Shown here piece by piece: positions 1 to 8,208 of a stretch of DNA of 64,000 bases. The stretch is from NCBI GenBank assembly GCA_963821495.1, contig CAWGEA010000004.1, positions 124,001 through 188,000 on the forward strand, read 5' to 3'. The translations under genes were made by a program, and so were the position numbers. The notes beneath the pieces were generated by a model, which saw nothing but the letters and a program-made list of their open reading frames with translations, was not told the DNA's origin and made no database searches. The number at the start of each line of letters is the position of its first letter. Position 1 is the first letter of the stretch. Source of the DNA: AC-32 sp963821495. Lineage in GTDB: Bacteria > Actinomycetota > Thermoleophilia > Gaiellales > Gaiellaceae.

Positions 1-488
1 GGCTCGTCGAGCAGCAGCACCTCGGGCTCGGCGACGAGCGCACGGCCGATGGCGAGCTGCTGCTGCTGGCCGCCGGAGAGGTGCCCCGCGTGCCGGCGGC
101 GGTACTCCTTCAGGATCGGGAAGAGGTCGAAAGCGTGCTCGAGCGGGTCGCCGCCGCGCTGCCGACGCCCGGCGAGCCCGAGGCGGAGGTTCTCCTCGAC
201 GGTGAACTCGTAGAAGATCCGCCGGCCCTCCGGCACGAGCGCGACGCCGGCGTGGGCGATCGACTCCGGCGTCCGCCTGCGCAGCGAGCGGCCGTGCAGC
301 CGGATCTCTCCGGCCGCCACCGGCACCGCGCCCATGATCGCGTGCAGCGTCGTCGACTTCCCCGCTCCGTTCGGGCCGATCAGGCCGACGATCTCGCCCC
401 GGTCGACGCGCAGCCGCACCCCGCGGACGGCCGCCACGGTGCCGTAGCGCACCTCCAAGCCGTCGAGCTCGAGAACCGGCTCAGCCAT
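1..488 (-). CDS. livF: Branched-chain amino acid-type ABC transporter ATP-binding protein LivF (3' part outside window)
   Basis: Cytoplasmic ATPase of a Liv-type importer. The 162 visible residues carry the Walker A motif GPNGAGKST (about residues 38-46), a LivF-like stretch VPEGRRIFYEFTVEENL, the signature LSGGQQQLAIGRAL and the start of Walker B (LLLDEP), where the window ends. The ATG lies inside the end of livG (ATGGCTGA, 8-base overlap), so the two are translationally coupled. The LivH and LivM permeases are absent here and would be expected beyond the left edge. It is the last visible gene of the minus-strand catabolic cluster. Family assignment is firm; the substrate is not determined by sequence. 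Confidence 0.93.
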   Translation of the reverse strand, partial: MAEPVLELDGLEVRYGTVAAVRGVRLRVDRGEIVGLIGPNGAGKSTTLHAIMGAVPVAAGEIRLHGRSLRRRTPESIAHAGVALVPEGRRIFYEFTVEENLRLGLAGRRQRGGDPLEHAFDLFPILKEYRRRHAGHLSGGQQQQLAIGRALVAEPEVLLLDE

Positions 489-1260
489 CGTCGGTGCGCA
501 CCGCCGTCTCGCCGAGGTAGGCCGCCGCGACGTCCAGGTTGCCGCGGATCTCGTCGGGCGCGCCCTCCGCGAGCGTGCGGCCCTGGTCGAGCACCTGGAC
601 GCGGTCGCAGACGCCCATCACGAGGGCCATGTTGTGGTCGATCAGCAGCACGCCGGTGTCGTGCTCGTCGCGCAGCGAGCGCACGACCTCGGCGAACTCG
701 GGGACTTCCGCCTCGGGCAGCCCCGCCGCCGGCTCGTCCATCAGCACGAAGGACGGCTCGGTCGCGAGCACGCGCGCCACGCCGAGGCGGCGCTCGTCGC
801 CGTGGGAGAGCGCGGAGGCCCACGTCTCGCCGAGCGGCTCCAGGGCGAGCAGCTCGAGCAGCCGGGCCGACCGGCGCCGCGCCTCCCGCGCTCCAGCTCC
901 GGTGCCGAGAGCCGCCACCTCGACGTTCTCGCGCACCGAGAGGCCGCCGAACGAGCGGCTGTGCTGGAAGGTCCGCGCGAGGCCGGCGCGCGCGCGGCGA
1001 TGGGAGCTCCAGCCCGTGATCTCGCGCCCTCCGAGCTCGACCGACCCCGCGTCCGGCCGGTCGAAGCCGCTGAGGACGTTCACGAGCGTGGACTTGCCCG
1101 CTCCGTTCGGCCCGATCAGCCCGACGACCTCGTGCCGGCGCACCTCGATCGTCACCTCCTGCAGCGCCTGCACGCCCTCGAAGGACCGCGAGACGGAGGA
1201 GGCCCGAAGGGTGTCTCCGGGCCTCCTCTCGGTTCCTGCGGCGAGCGCCGTCTTGGGCAC
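481..1260 (-). CDS. livG: Branched-chain amino acid-type ABC transporter ATP-binding protein LivG
   Basis: Second ATPase of the Liv-type importer, 259 residues, the usual LivG length. Walker A GPNGAGKST is at about 50-58, a LivG-type signature LSHGDERRL at 151-159 and Walker B FVLMDEPAAG at 171-180, followed by the H-loop region LLIDHNMALVM. The C-terminus has the typical LivG ending (EIRGNLDVAAAYLG). It starts 10 bases after the substrate-binding protein gene and overlaps livF by 8 bases, so livK-livG-livF form one transcriptional block. Confidence 0.95.
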   Translation of the reverse strand: MPKTALAAGTERRPGDTLRASSVSRSFEGVQALQEVTIEVRRHEVVGLIGPNGAGKSTLVNVLSGFDRPDAGSVELGGREITGWSSHRRARAGLARTFQHSRSFGGLSVRENVEVAALGTGAGAREARRRSARLLELLALEPLGETWASALSHGDERRLGVARVLATEPSFVLMDEPAAGLPEAEVPEFAEVVRSLRDEHDTGVLLIDHNMALVMGVCDRVQVLDQGRTLAEGAPDEIRGNLDVAAAYLGETAVRTDDG

Positions 1261-1270
1261 GCCGCTCGCG

Positions 1271-2482
1271 CTAGAGCTTCGGGACGACCTTCGCCGTCAC
1301 CGTGCCCACGAGCTTGGCCTTGTTGTCCTGGATCTTGATCACGCGGTAGCGGCGCCCGAAGACCGTGTGCAGCTTCTTCGAGAAGCCGATCTTGCCGCCG
1401 AGCACCTGGACGCCCTTGAACTTCTCCAGCTGGGCCGCGAGCACGGAACCCTTCAGCGAGCCGTGAGCGCGCTTGATCGCGATCGAGAGGCCGTCGATCG
1501 TGTCGGCGCCGCCGAGGAAGCCGCCGGTGAACGGGGTCGCGCCGACCTTCTTCATCGCCGCGATCATCTTGCGGACGTCCTTGCTCGGGTCGTCGCCGAA
1601 GACCGAGGCATAGGTGACGAAGTAGTAGTTCGTCACCTTCGGGTTCTTCGTCAGCCAGTAGGTGCCGTCACCCGCCCAGGAGTTGAGGATCGGCGTCTTG
1701 TTGTGCAGCGAGCGCAGCCCGGAGACGAATGCCGGCAGCTCGCCGAACGCCGTCGAGGTCACGTACACCGCCGCCTTGTGCGAGTTGAGCCGGGCGACCG
1801 CCGCGTTGACGTTGTTCGCACCGGTCGCGTAGCTCTCGCGGTCGACGACCCTGCCGCCGAGCTGGCGGAAGCGCTTGTCGAACGCCTGCACGACGTTCTT
1901 GAAGTAGACGAGCAGCGTATTCGTCGCGAGGCCGGCCGTCTTCCAGCCCCGCTTGTACGCGTACTCGGCCATGGCCGCGCCCTCGTCCTGCGCGACGTTG
2001 CCGAAGCTGAAGGCCAGCTTGCCCTGCTTGCCGAAGCGCTTCGGGCCCATCTGGTCGGTCCCGATGCAGGTCGAGATGGCGAGCTTGCCGCGCTTGATCG
2101 CCTCCTGCGCGACGGGCGTCGCGTAGTCGACGTCGCAGGTCGTGAAGAGGATGCTCGCGCCCTGACCGAGCAGGTTCAGCGCGCACGACTTGGCCTTGGC
2201 CGCATTGTTGTTCTGGGTGTCGCAGGTCTTGATCACGAACTTGTGGCCGGCCGCTCCGCCTCTCGCGTTCAGCTGCTTGATGCGGATCTTCGCGGCGGCG
2301 AGTGCCGGGTTGTCGAACGGCGCCATCTGGCCCGACTTGTCGTAGGCCCAGCCGATCACGAGCGGCTTTGCAGCCGACGCGGCCGGCGCCGCCCGCCCGC
2401 CGCTCGTCGCGACGAGCGCCGCGACGGCCATGGCCGCTCCAAGGAGCGCCGTCAGCGCCCCCCACCGAATGACACGTCTCAC
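1271..2482 (-). CDS. LivK-type periplasmic-binding-fold substrate-binding protein
   Basis: Extracellular solute-binding protein of the Peripla_BP_6 (Leu/Ile/Val-binding) family, 403 residues from a GTG start preceded by GAGGAGG at 6 bases. An upstream ATG would add 15 unlikely residues before the signal sequence. The N-terminus is basic (RRVIRW), then a hydrophobic segment to about residue 26 and an Ala-rich cleavage region. The mature part begins PLVIGWAYDKSGQMAPFDN, the first strand of this fold. It sits between the catabolic genes and the two ATPase genes, so it probably binds the substrate of the pathway upstream. No lipobox cysteine is seen, so anchoring is unclear. Confidence 0.92.
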   Translation of the reverse strand: MRRVIRWGALTALLGAAMAVAALVATSGGRAAPAASAAKPLVIGWAYDKSGQMAPFDNPALAAAKIRIKQLNARGGAAGHKFVIKTCDTQNNNAAKAKSCALNLLGQGASILFTTCDVDYATPVAQEAIKRGKLAISTCIGTDQMGPKRFGKQGKLAFSFGNVAQDEGAAMAEYAYKRGWKTAGLATNTLLVYFKNVVQAFDKRFRQLGGRVVDRESYATGANNVNAAVARLNSHKAAVYVTSTAFGELPAFVSGLRSLHNKTPILNSWAGDGTYWLTKNPKVTNYYFVTYASVFGDDPSKDVRKMIAAMKKVGATPFTGGFLGGADTIDGLSIAIKRAHGSLKGSVLAAQLEKFKGVQVLGGKIGFSKKLHTVFGRRYRVIKIQDNKAKLVGTVTAKVVPKL

Positions 2483-2546
2483 TGAGCCCTCCTCGTTAGA
2501 AAACCCGGTCGCCAGATCACTATTCAAGCGGTACGCGGTGGGGGGG

Positions 2547-3461
2547 TCAATCGGGAACCCACGACGCCTCCTTCGCGCGCACGAGGCGGTAGAGCGCCGT
2601 GTGCAGCGGGGCCGGCACGCCCAGTCGCTCGGCCTCGCGGACGAGCGCGCCGGTGATGTGCTCGATCTCGGTCGGCCGGTGCGCCTCCACGTCCTCGAGC
2701 ATCGAGGGGTAATGCCTGCTCCCGCGCTCGGTGGCGAGGACGTTCATCGCCCACGGGTCCTCGTGCAGCTCGATGCCTACGGCCTCGGCGATCCGCTTGC
2801 CCTCCTCGACGAGGTCGAAGACGAGGTGGCCGAGGTCGCCGAGCTGCTCGCGAGCGGCGAAGTGCGGGTCGTGCGGCAGCCCGGTGAGCGCCGCGACCGC
2901 GTTGACCGTCGCGTTGAAGATCAGCTTCGACCACTGCGCGGGCCGCAGGTCGGCGAACGCCTGCGCCTTCAGGCCTGACGCCGCGATCGCCGCCGCGGCT
3001 TCCCGCGCCAGCTCGTACGGGGTGTCGCCGTAGGGTCCGAGCCAGGTCTCGGTGTCGAGGATGTACTCGACGTGGGTGTCGGAGTGGCGCGTGCCGCTCA
3101 TGAACGTGACCGCGGAGAGCACGCGCCGCCCGGGGAACGCCTCCTCCGCGCCGAGGCCGTTCTGGACCGTCATCACGGCCGCGGCCGGCCAGTGGCCCTC
3201 GAGACGGGCGGCCGCGGCGTCCAGCTCCGTCGTCTTGGTCGCGACGATCGCGAGCTCGGGCTCGGGCAGCTCGGCGGGGTCGGTCGCCGCCCGCACCCGC
3301 GTGACGAAGTCGTTGCGGCCCGACACGCGCAGGCCGTGCTCGTTCAGCGCCCGCGCGTGCTCCTCGCGCCGGCAGAGCACCGACACCTCGCAGACACGCC
3401 CGAGGTGGCCGGCGAAGAGGCTGCCGATCACCCCGGCACCGACTATGCAGACACGCTCGAT
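2547..3461 (-). CDS. Ketopantoate reductase (PanE/ApbA) family NADP-dependent 2-oxo acid reductase
   Basis: A 304-residue 6-phosphogluconate-dehydrogenase-fold protein. The nucleotide-binding motif GAGVIG lies at residues 8-13 if translation starts at the ATC at 3461; the catalytic-helix stretch WSKLIFNATVNAVAAL matches ketopantoate reductases. No ATG, GTG or TTG exists near the expected start. The ATC has GGAGG 5 bases upstream and gives exactly the family length, while the next canonical codon (GTG within the motif) would destroy the Rossmann fold. The gene overlaps the upstream isomerase by 19 bases. In this cluster it more likely reduces a pathway 2-oxo acid than makes pantoate; that is inference. 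Confidence 0.8.
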   Translation of the reverse strand: MERVCIVGAGVIGSLFAGHLGRVCEVSVLCRREEHARALNEHGLRVSGRNDFVTRVRAATDPAELPEPELAIVATKTTELDAAAARLEGHWPAAAVMTVQNGLGAEEAFPGRRVLSAVTFMSGTRHSDTHVEYILDTETWLGPYGDTPYELAREAAAAIAASGLKAQAFADLRPAQWSKLIFNATVNAVAALTGLPHDPHFAAREQLGDLGHLVFDLVEEGKRIAEAVGIELHEDPWAMNVLATERGSRHYPSMLEDVEAHRPTEIEHITGALVREAERLGVPAPLHTALYRLVRAKEASWVPD

Positions 3462-4243
3462 ACCGTCCTCCGCAACGCCTCGACGCCGCGCCTGGCAAGC
3501 GCTCGTGGCTCCTCCAGCCAGAGCGAGCCGGGCAGCTCCGCGTCCGAGAAGATCTCCAGGTCGTAGAAGCCGTCCCAGCGCAGCGCCTCGAGGATCGGCC
3601 CGAACTCGACCGCACCGTCGCCCGGAAGCACGCGGTCGTTGGTGTTGCGTGTCGGCTCGCGCCAGTCGGCGAGGTGCACGCCGCGGATCCGGTCGCGGTG
3701 GCGCTCGAGCTCCTCGGCCGGCTCGCGCCAGAGGTGCCAGGAGTCGTACTGGAGGCCGACGTCCGCGCCGGCCTCGTCGACGAGCGCCGCGGCGTCGGTG
3801 AGCGAGCCGACGACCGACCAGAAGCGCAAGAACTCGGGCTGGATCGGCTCGAGCGCCACGGGGACGCCCTGCTCGCGGCCCTCGTCCGCGATCGCGCGGA
3901 TGCCCTCGAGGACCGCCGCGCGGTCGTCCCCCGGCCCGGTGAGGAAGAGCACGCACTCGGGCTCGAAGGGCGCGAGGCGGCGGATCCCGCTCCGGATCGC
4001 CTCCACCCGCTCGCCCGGGTCCTCGGGTCCCTCCATCAGCGGCAGGGGCAGGATCGACGGCACCGCCGGAACCGCCGCGGCCGCGCCGAGGCCGCTCGCG
4101 CGGAAGCGCTCGAGCGAGTCGTCGGCGAGCTTCATCTCCCAGATCCCGATCCCGTCCGCCCCGGCCGCTCGATAGGCGTCGAGGTCGTCGGCGAACGACT
4201 GCGTCACCGTCGTGATCTGCGAGACCGAGAGCTTCACCGCCAC
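3443..4243 (-). CDS. Sugar phosphate isomerase/epimerase-like TIM-barrel protein
   Basis: A 266-residue AP-endonuclease-2-type TIM barrel (xylose-isomerase-like family). Recognisable are the first strand KLSVSQITTVTQSF, conserved acidic strand ends (VALEPIQPEF, GLQYDSWHLW, GVHLADWREP) and the C-terminal GFYDLEIFSD. These E, D, H and E positions normally bind a divalent metal for ketose/aldose or hydroxy-keto isomerisation. GTG 4243 is chosen because GGAGG lies 5 bases upstream; GTG 4237 is also possible and would give a GTGA overlap with the preceding gene. Substrate unknown. Confidence 0.85.
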   Translation of the reverse strand: MAVKLSVSQITTVTQSFADDLDAYRAAGADGIGIWEMKLADDSLERFRASGLGAAAAVPAVPSILPLPLMEGPEDPGERVEAIRSGIRRLAPFEPECVLFLTGPGDDRAAVLEGIRAIADEGREQGVPVALEPIQPEFLRFWSVVGSLTDAAALVDEAGADVGLQYDSWHLWREPAEELERHRDRIRGVHLADWREPTRNTNDRVLPGDGAVEFGPILEALRWDGFYDLEIFSDAELPGSLWLEEPRALARRGVEALRRTVSSVSA

Positions 4244-5784
4244 AGGCGCCTCCGCAGCAGGTGCTTCGCGACGAGCGTGCCGGAGCCGGCGCCGAGGCCC
4301 GGCCCGGGATGCGTGCTCGCGCCGATGTGCCAGAGACCCTTGACCGGCGTCGAGTGCCCGGGGCTCGACGGGAGCGGCCGCCAGAGCAGGTTCTGGTCGA
4401 GCGCGAGCGAGCCGGAGTAGGGGTCGCCGTGGTGCAGGTTGACATTCGCCGCCTGCAGGTCGGCCGGCGAGAGGGTGACCCGTCTGCGGAGCGACGACTC
4501 GAGGTTCGGCACGTGCCGGGCGATCCGCGCCTGGATCCGGTCGGCGTACCGCTCTCGCAACTGCTCCGTCCAGCTGCCGTCGCCGACGTCGAGGGCGCCC
4601 GCGGCGTCGCCTTTCACGTGCCACGGCAGCTCCTGCAGCTGGATCCAGAGCAGGCCCGCTCCCTCGGGCGCGCGGCCGGGATCCATGGTCAGCGGCTGGC
4701 CGACCACGACGGTCGCCTCCGCCGGCAGGAGCCCCCGCTCGGCCTCGTTCACGGCGCGCGAGACGCCGTCGAGGCCGGGCGTGAGGTGGACGATCGCCGC
4801 CGAGCCGAGGTGCTCGTCGCCATCCCAGCGCGGCGGCTCCGAGAGCGCGAAGTGGATCTGCATCTCGGAGCGCCCGTAGCGGAACCGACGCCCGAGCTCC
4901 TCGTGCCCGTCGACCAGCCGTCCGTAGAGCTGGGTCGGCGTGACGTTCGCGATCACCGCGCGAGCCGCGGGGATCTCCTCGCCGTCCGCCAGCCGCACGC
5001 CTGTCGCCTTACCGTCGCGCACCAGCACCCGCTCGACGTCGCGGCCGGTCTCGCAAGAGCCACCGTGGTCCTCGACCAGGCGCACGAGCGCGTCGACGAG
5101 CCGCGCCCCACCGCCCCGCGGGATCGGCATCCCACCCTCCTGGACGGCGACGCCGATCACCTGCGTCATGAAGCCCGAGCCGGCCGCGTCGGGGCCGAGG
5201 CCCGTGTGCAGCACCCACGGGGCGAGCACGCCGTGCGCGCGCTCGGACGCGAACGTCTGCGTCAGCCAGTCGCGGCTGGAGGCGAGCACGTTCCCGGTGA
5301 ACTCGACCGCGCCTCTGCGACCGAGGCGACGGTACGTCCGCAGTCCGAGCCGCGCGCCCTCGCGCGACCACAGCTCGGTGCCGAGGACGCCGAACGCGAG
5401 GTCGGCGTTCGGAAGGAACGACTCGACGGCGCCGCGCCACTCCTCGCCGAGCTCGGCGACGTTCGCCTCGGTCGAGCGGAGCAGGAAGGCCGCCTCTCCG
5501 TCAGGGAAGAGGGTGGCAGTCGGGCGGTCGGTGTTCAGGTACTCGAGCCCGCGCGCCGCCAGCTCGTCCCCCAGCTCCGCGTGCGCTGCGCCGCCGACCC
5601 AGAGCGGGTGCCAGGCGCTGAAGACGTCGTGCAGGTAGCCGGGCTCGGTGAGCTCCGCAGTCCTGATCGCGCCGCCGAGCTCGTCCTCCCGCTCGAGCAC
5701 CCGCACGCCCCAGCCGCCGCGAGCGAGCAGGGCGGCGCAGGCGAGCGAGTTGATCCCGCTCCCGACGACGACCGCGTCAGCCAT
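4234..5784 (-). CDS. Phytoene desaturase-like FAD-dependent oxidoreductase
   Basis: A 516-residue flavoprotein of the NAD(P)-binding Rossmann/amine-oxidase clan, resembling PYROXD2 and CrtI relatives. The dinucleotide-binding motif VVVGSGINSLACA begins at about residue 5 and is followed by the acidic LEREDELGGA strand. The C-terminal FAD motif GLWHIGASTHPGPGLGAGSG is typical of the phytoene-desaturase group. The ATG overlaps the preceding stop by 8 bases (ATGGCTGA). No carotenoid genes are nearby, so a role in oxidising or isomerising a catabolic intermediate fits the context better than carotenoid synthesis. Confidence 0.9.
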   Translation of the reverse strand: MADAVVVGSGINSLACAALLARGGWGVRVLEREDELGGAIRTAELTEPGYLHDVFSAWHPLWVGGAAHAELGDELAARGLEYLNTDRPTATLFPDGEAAFLLRSTEANVAELGEEWRGAVESFLPNADLAFGVLGTELWSREGARLGLRTYRRLGRRGAVEFTGNVLASSRDWLTQTFASERAHGVLAPWVLHTGLGPDAAGSGFMTQVIGVAVQEGGMPIPRGGGARLVDALVRLVEDHGGSCETGRDVERVLVRDGKATGVRLADGEEIPAARAVIANVTPTQLYGRLVDGHEELGRRFRYGRSEMQIHFALSEPPRWDGDEHLGSAAIVHLTPGLDGVSRAVNEAERGLLPAEATVVVGQPLTMDPGRAPEGAGLLWIQLQELPWHVKGDAAGALDVGDGSWTEQLRERYADRIQARIARHVPNLESSLRRRVTLSPADLQAANVNLHHGDPYSGSLALDQNLLWRPLPSSPGHSTPVKGLWHIGASTHPGPGLGAGSGTLVAKHLLRRRLWR

Positions 5785-6925
5785 CGACCAGCTCGCGGAA
5801 CTCGTCGTCGCTGACGAGCCCGCGTTTCCGCGTCCCGAGCTCCTTGACCCGCGCGAGCACCTCAGCGCGCCGCTCCTCGGGGACGTCCAGCCCGAGCTCC
5901 TCGGCCTTGATCCGGATCGAGTCGAGCCCGCTCTTCTTGCCGAGCACGATCCCCCGCTCCGCACGGACGAGCTCGGACGAATAGGGCTCGATCGAGGGTG
6001 GGTCGTGGAACTGGCTCGCGACCGCGCCGCTCTCGCGGCGGAAGAGCGTCTCGCCGGTGACGGGCTTCCACGGCTCGAGCGCGTAGCCCGAGAGGTCGCG
6101 CACCCGCTCCGAGATTTCGCGCACGCGATCGAGCCGGAGCTTCGACTCGACCCCGTAGAGGGCGCGCAGCGTCAGCGCGACCTCGCCGAGGTTCGCGTTG
6201 CCGGCGCGCTCGCCCATGCCGTTGATCGTGCCGTGCACCCAGCGCGCACCGGCGCGGACGGCGGCGACCGCCGCGGCCGTCGCGAGCCCGAAGTCGTTGT
6301 GGCCGTGGAAATGCACCGGGATCTCCGGCCCGACCCATTCGACCGTCCGGCCCACGAGGTCGGCGACGGCCTCCGGCGAGGCGATTCCCAGCGTGTCGAC
6401 AACCGCCACTTCCTTCGCCCCGGCCTCGACGGCGCCGCGGTACACCTGCTCGTAGAACGTCGGCTCGGCGCGGGTCGAGTCGACGCCGAAGAAGGCGGCG
6501 TGAATGCCGTGCTCGGCGGCGAAGCGCATCGCAGCGGTGATCCGCCCGAGCATCTTCTCGCGCGAGACTCCGATCGCCGCCAGCTTGAGGTCGGAGATCG
6601 GCGACTCGATCACGGAGGCGCGCACCCCGAGCTCGACGAGCGCCTCGAGATCCGCGGGCACGGCGCGGGAGAAGCCCCAGATCTCGGCCCTCAGGCCCGC
6701 GTCGGAGATCAAGCGCACCGCATCCCAGTCGTCCTGCGAGACGCGCGGGAACCCGGCCTCGATCCGGTCGATCCCGAGCTCGTCGAGCAGGCGCGCAATC
6801 TCGAGCTTCTGCTCCGGGTCGAGCACGACTCCGACCGTCTGCTCGCCGTCGCGCAGCGTCGTGTCGTACAGCCCGACCGAGCCGCCGAGCCGGTAGCGGT
6901 CGTTCAGCTCGCCGGTCCAGATCAT
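5777..6925 (-). CDS. DRE-TIM metallolyase, 2-isopropylmalate/homocitrate synthase-like
   Basis: A 382-residue acyl-CoA:2-oxo-acid condensing enzyme of the DRE-TIM superfamily. It has the signature YDTTLRDGEQTVGV at about residues 20-33, the metal-binding HFHGHNDFGLA and the GMGERAGNANLGEV motif that marks LeuA, homocitrate and citramalate synthases. The leucine feedback-regulatory C-terminal domain of LeuA is missing, so it resembles homocitrate/citramalate synthases (NifV type) in length. The ATG forms a 4-base ATGA overlap with the M24 gene. The co-substrate is unknown; no other leucine or lysine synthesis gene is in the window. Confidence 0.9.
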   Translation of the reverse strand: MIWTGELNDRYRLGGSVGLYDTTLRDGEQTVGVVLDPEQKLEIARLLDELGIDRIEAGFPRVSQDDWDAVRLISDAGLRAEIWGFSRAVPADLEALVELGVRASVIESPISDLKLAAIGVSREKMLGRITAAMRFAAEHGIHAAFFGVDSTRAEPTFYEQVYRGAVEAGAKEVAVVDTLGIASPEAVADLVGRTVEWVGPEIPVHFHGHNDFGLATAAAVAAVRAGARWVHGTINGMGERAGNANLGEVALTLRALYGVESKLRLDRVREISERVRDLSGYALEPWKPVTGETLFRRESGAVASQFHDPPSIEPYSSELVRAERGIVLGKKSGLDSIRIKAEELGLDVPEERRAEVLARVKELGTRKRGLVSDDEFRELVDG

Positions 6926-8124
6926 CCGCACACGACGCCGTCGGGGAACGGCGACAGCTTCTCGATCCCGTCGGCGGTGACGAGGAAGTTGTCCTCGACG
7001 CGGAGGCCGCCGCCGCCCTCCCAGTAGATGCCCGGCTCGACCGCGAGCACCATGCCCTCCTCGATCGTCCCGCGGCCGGCCTGGTGCGCGTAGGGCGGCT
7101 CGTGCGCCCGCGCCCCGACGCCGTGCGCGACCGGGTGGCTCGGCTGCCCGGCGTAGCCCGCCTCGGAGATGCCCTTGCGGATGAGGCGGTCGAGCTCGGC
7201 AAGGCTCGCGCCCGGGCGGCAGTACTCGAGCGCCCGCTCGTACACGGCGAGAAGCAGCCGCTCGAGCTCTACGTACTCGCCGCGCAGCTCGCCCGGGCAG
7301 AGGTTCTTCGTGTGGTCGCACCAGTAGCCGTCGGCGCAGACCCAGATCTCGAACAGGGTCGGCTCATTTTCCTGCACCGGCAGGTCGCCCGTGGCGGTGA
7401 ACGTCTTGATCCCCGGGCCCGACCAGACGAGCGAGAACCCGAGCGCGAGCTCGACCTGCCCCTGCCAGCCGGTGCCCGCGCCGTGGACGAACCCGTTCCA
7501 CATCGCGCCCGCCTCCGACTCCTTCATGCCGGGCCGCAAGTGCTCCCGGCAGTAGTCCATTCCGGCCGCCGCGATCTCGTTGGCGAGCCGCATCCGCTCG
7601 AGCTCCTGCTCCGTCTTGCACGCGCGGGTGCGGGCCAGCAGCGGCGTGGCGTCCGCGACGTCCGTTCCGAAGGCGTGGAACCAGTCGTGCGTGAAGGTCG
7701 TCGGCTCCCCGACCATGCGGTCGGACGCCTGCGTGCCGAGCGTCAGCTCGAGCCCGATCGTCCCGTGGCCCCGCGCCGCCTCCTGCGCGAGCTCGATCGT
7801 GCGCGCGAGCGGCGGGCGCGGGTCGTCCTCTGCGTAGCCGCGCAGGTAGCGCACGTCCTGAGTCCAAGCCGTGCGCTCCGCGTCCTCGGCGGATGCCTCC
7901 AGACAGACGAGCACCGGGTCGCCCTCCCGCGGGAAGACGGCCGCCTCGTAGCCCTTCATGCCCCAGAGGTTGGTCAGGTAGAGCACGTTGTCGGGCGCGC
8001 GCACGACGAGCGCGTCGAGCCCTTCCTCCGCCATCAGCGCGCGCACGCGCTCGAGCTTGGCGTCGTCGCGAGGCCAGCTCACGGAGCGATCGTCACGCTT
8101 CCGGCGCAGCTCCGGCACAGACAC
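6922..8124 (-). CDS. M24 (pita-bread fold) aminopeptidase P/creatinase-like protein
   Basis: About 400 residues with the N-terminal creatinase domain (ALVVRAPDNVLYLTNLWG) and C-terminal pita-bread domain. Of the five usual metal ligands, the second Asp (YWCDHTKN), the His (AHGVGARAHEPP) and both Glu (AVEPGIYW, LRVEDNF) are present. The first Asp appears replaced by Glu in LFEIWVCADGYWCD, counted 11 residues before the second. It may therefore be an altered metallohydrolase or a creatinase-like C-N hydrolase rather than a peptidase. The start is uncertain: GTG 8124 gives the usual domain start, GTG 8118 and GTG 8082 are alternatives, and none has a strong ribosome binding site. Confidence 0.88.
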   Translation of the reverse strand: MSVPELRRKRDDRSVSWPRDDAKLERVRALMAEEGLDALVVRAPDNVLYLTNLWGMKGYEAAVFPREGDPVLVCLEASAEDAERTAWTQDVRYLRGYAEDDPRPPLARTIELAQEAARGHGTIGLELTLGTQASDRMVGEPTTFTHDWFHAFGTDVADATPLLARTRACKTEQELERMRLANEIAAAGMDYCREHLRPGMKESEAGAMWNGFVHGAGTGWQGQVELALGFSLVWSGPGIKTFTATGDLPVQENEPTLFEIWVCADGYWCDHTKNLCPGELRGEYVELERLLLAVYERALEYCRPGASLAELDRLIRKGISEAGYAGQPSHPVAHGVGARAHEPPYAHQAGRGTIEEGMVLAVEPGIYWEGGGGLRVEDNFLVTADGIEKLSPFPDGVVCG

Positions 8125-8169
8125 GTGCGCATTGCTCGGATACCGTCGACCGCGAGGGAGGCGGGCAGT

Positions 8170-8192
8170 TAGCCCCACCCTGGGTGGGGGTA
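8170..8192. promoter_or_regulatory. Palindrome resembling a CsoR-type operator
   Basis: CCCCACCC, one central T, GGGTGGGG forms an 8+8 dyad, flanked by TA on both sides (8170-8171 and 8191-8192) with one G:G mismatch. It lies in an 84-base gap inside the minus-strand cluster, 46 bases before the M24 gene start. The layout (G/C tracts flanked by TA around a dyad) resembles the operator recalled for mycobacterial CsoR. It could instead be an mRNA hairpin. No csoR gene is in the window. Confidence 0.45.
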
Positions 8193-8208
8193 TGGGTTCT
8201 CGCGGGGG

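Noticed and set aside
539..2485. Long open frame on the plus strand across livG and the substrate-binding protein gene
   Set aside because: It is antisense to clearly homologous genes; GC-rich third positions keep the opposite strand open. Composition (Arg/Ala/Pro-rich) and lack of motifs mark it as a shadow.
5777..6925. Leucine biosynthesis enzyme LeuA
   Set aside because: The regulatory C-terminal domain is missing and no other leucine genes are near; the catabolic context suits a different 2-oxo acid substrate.
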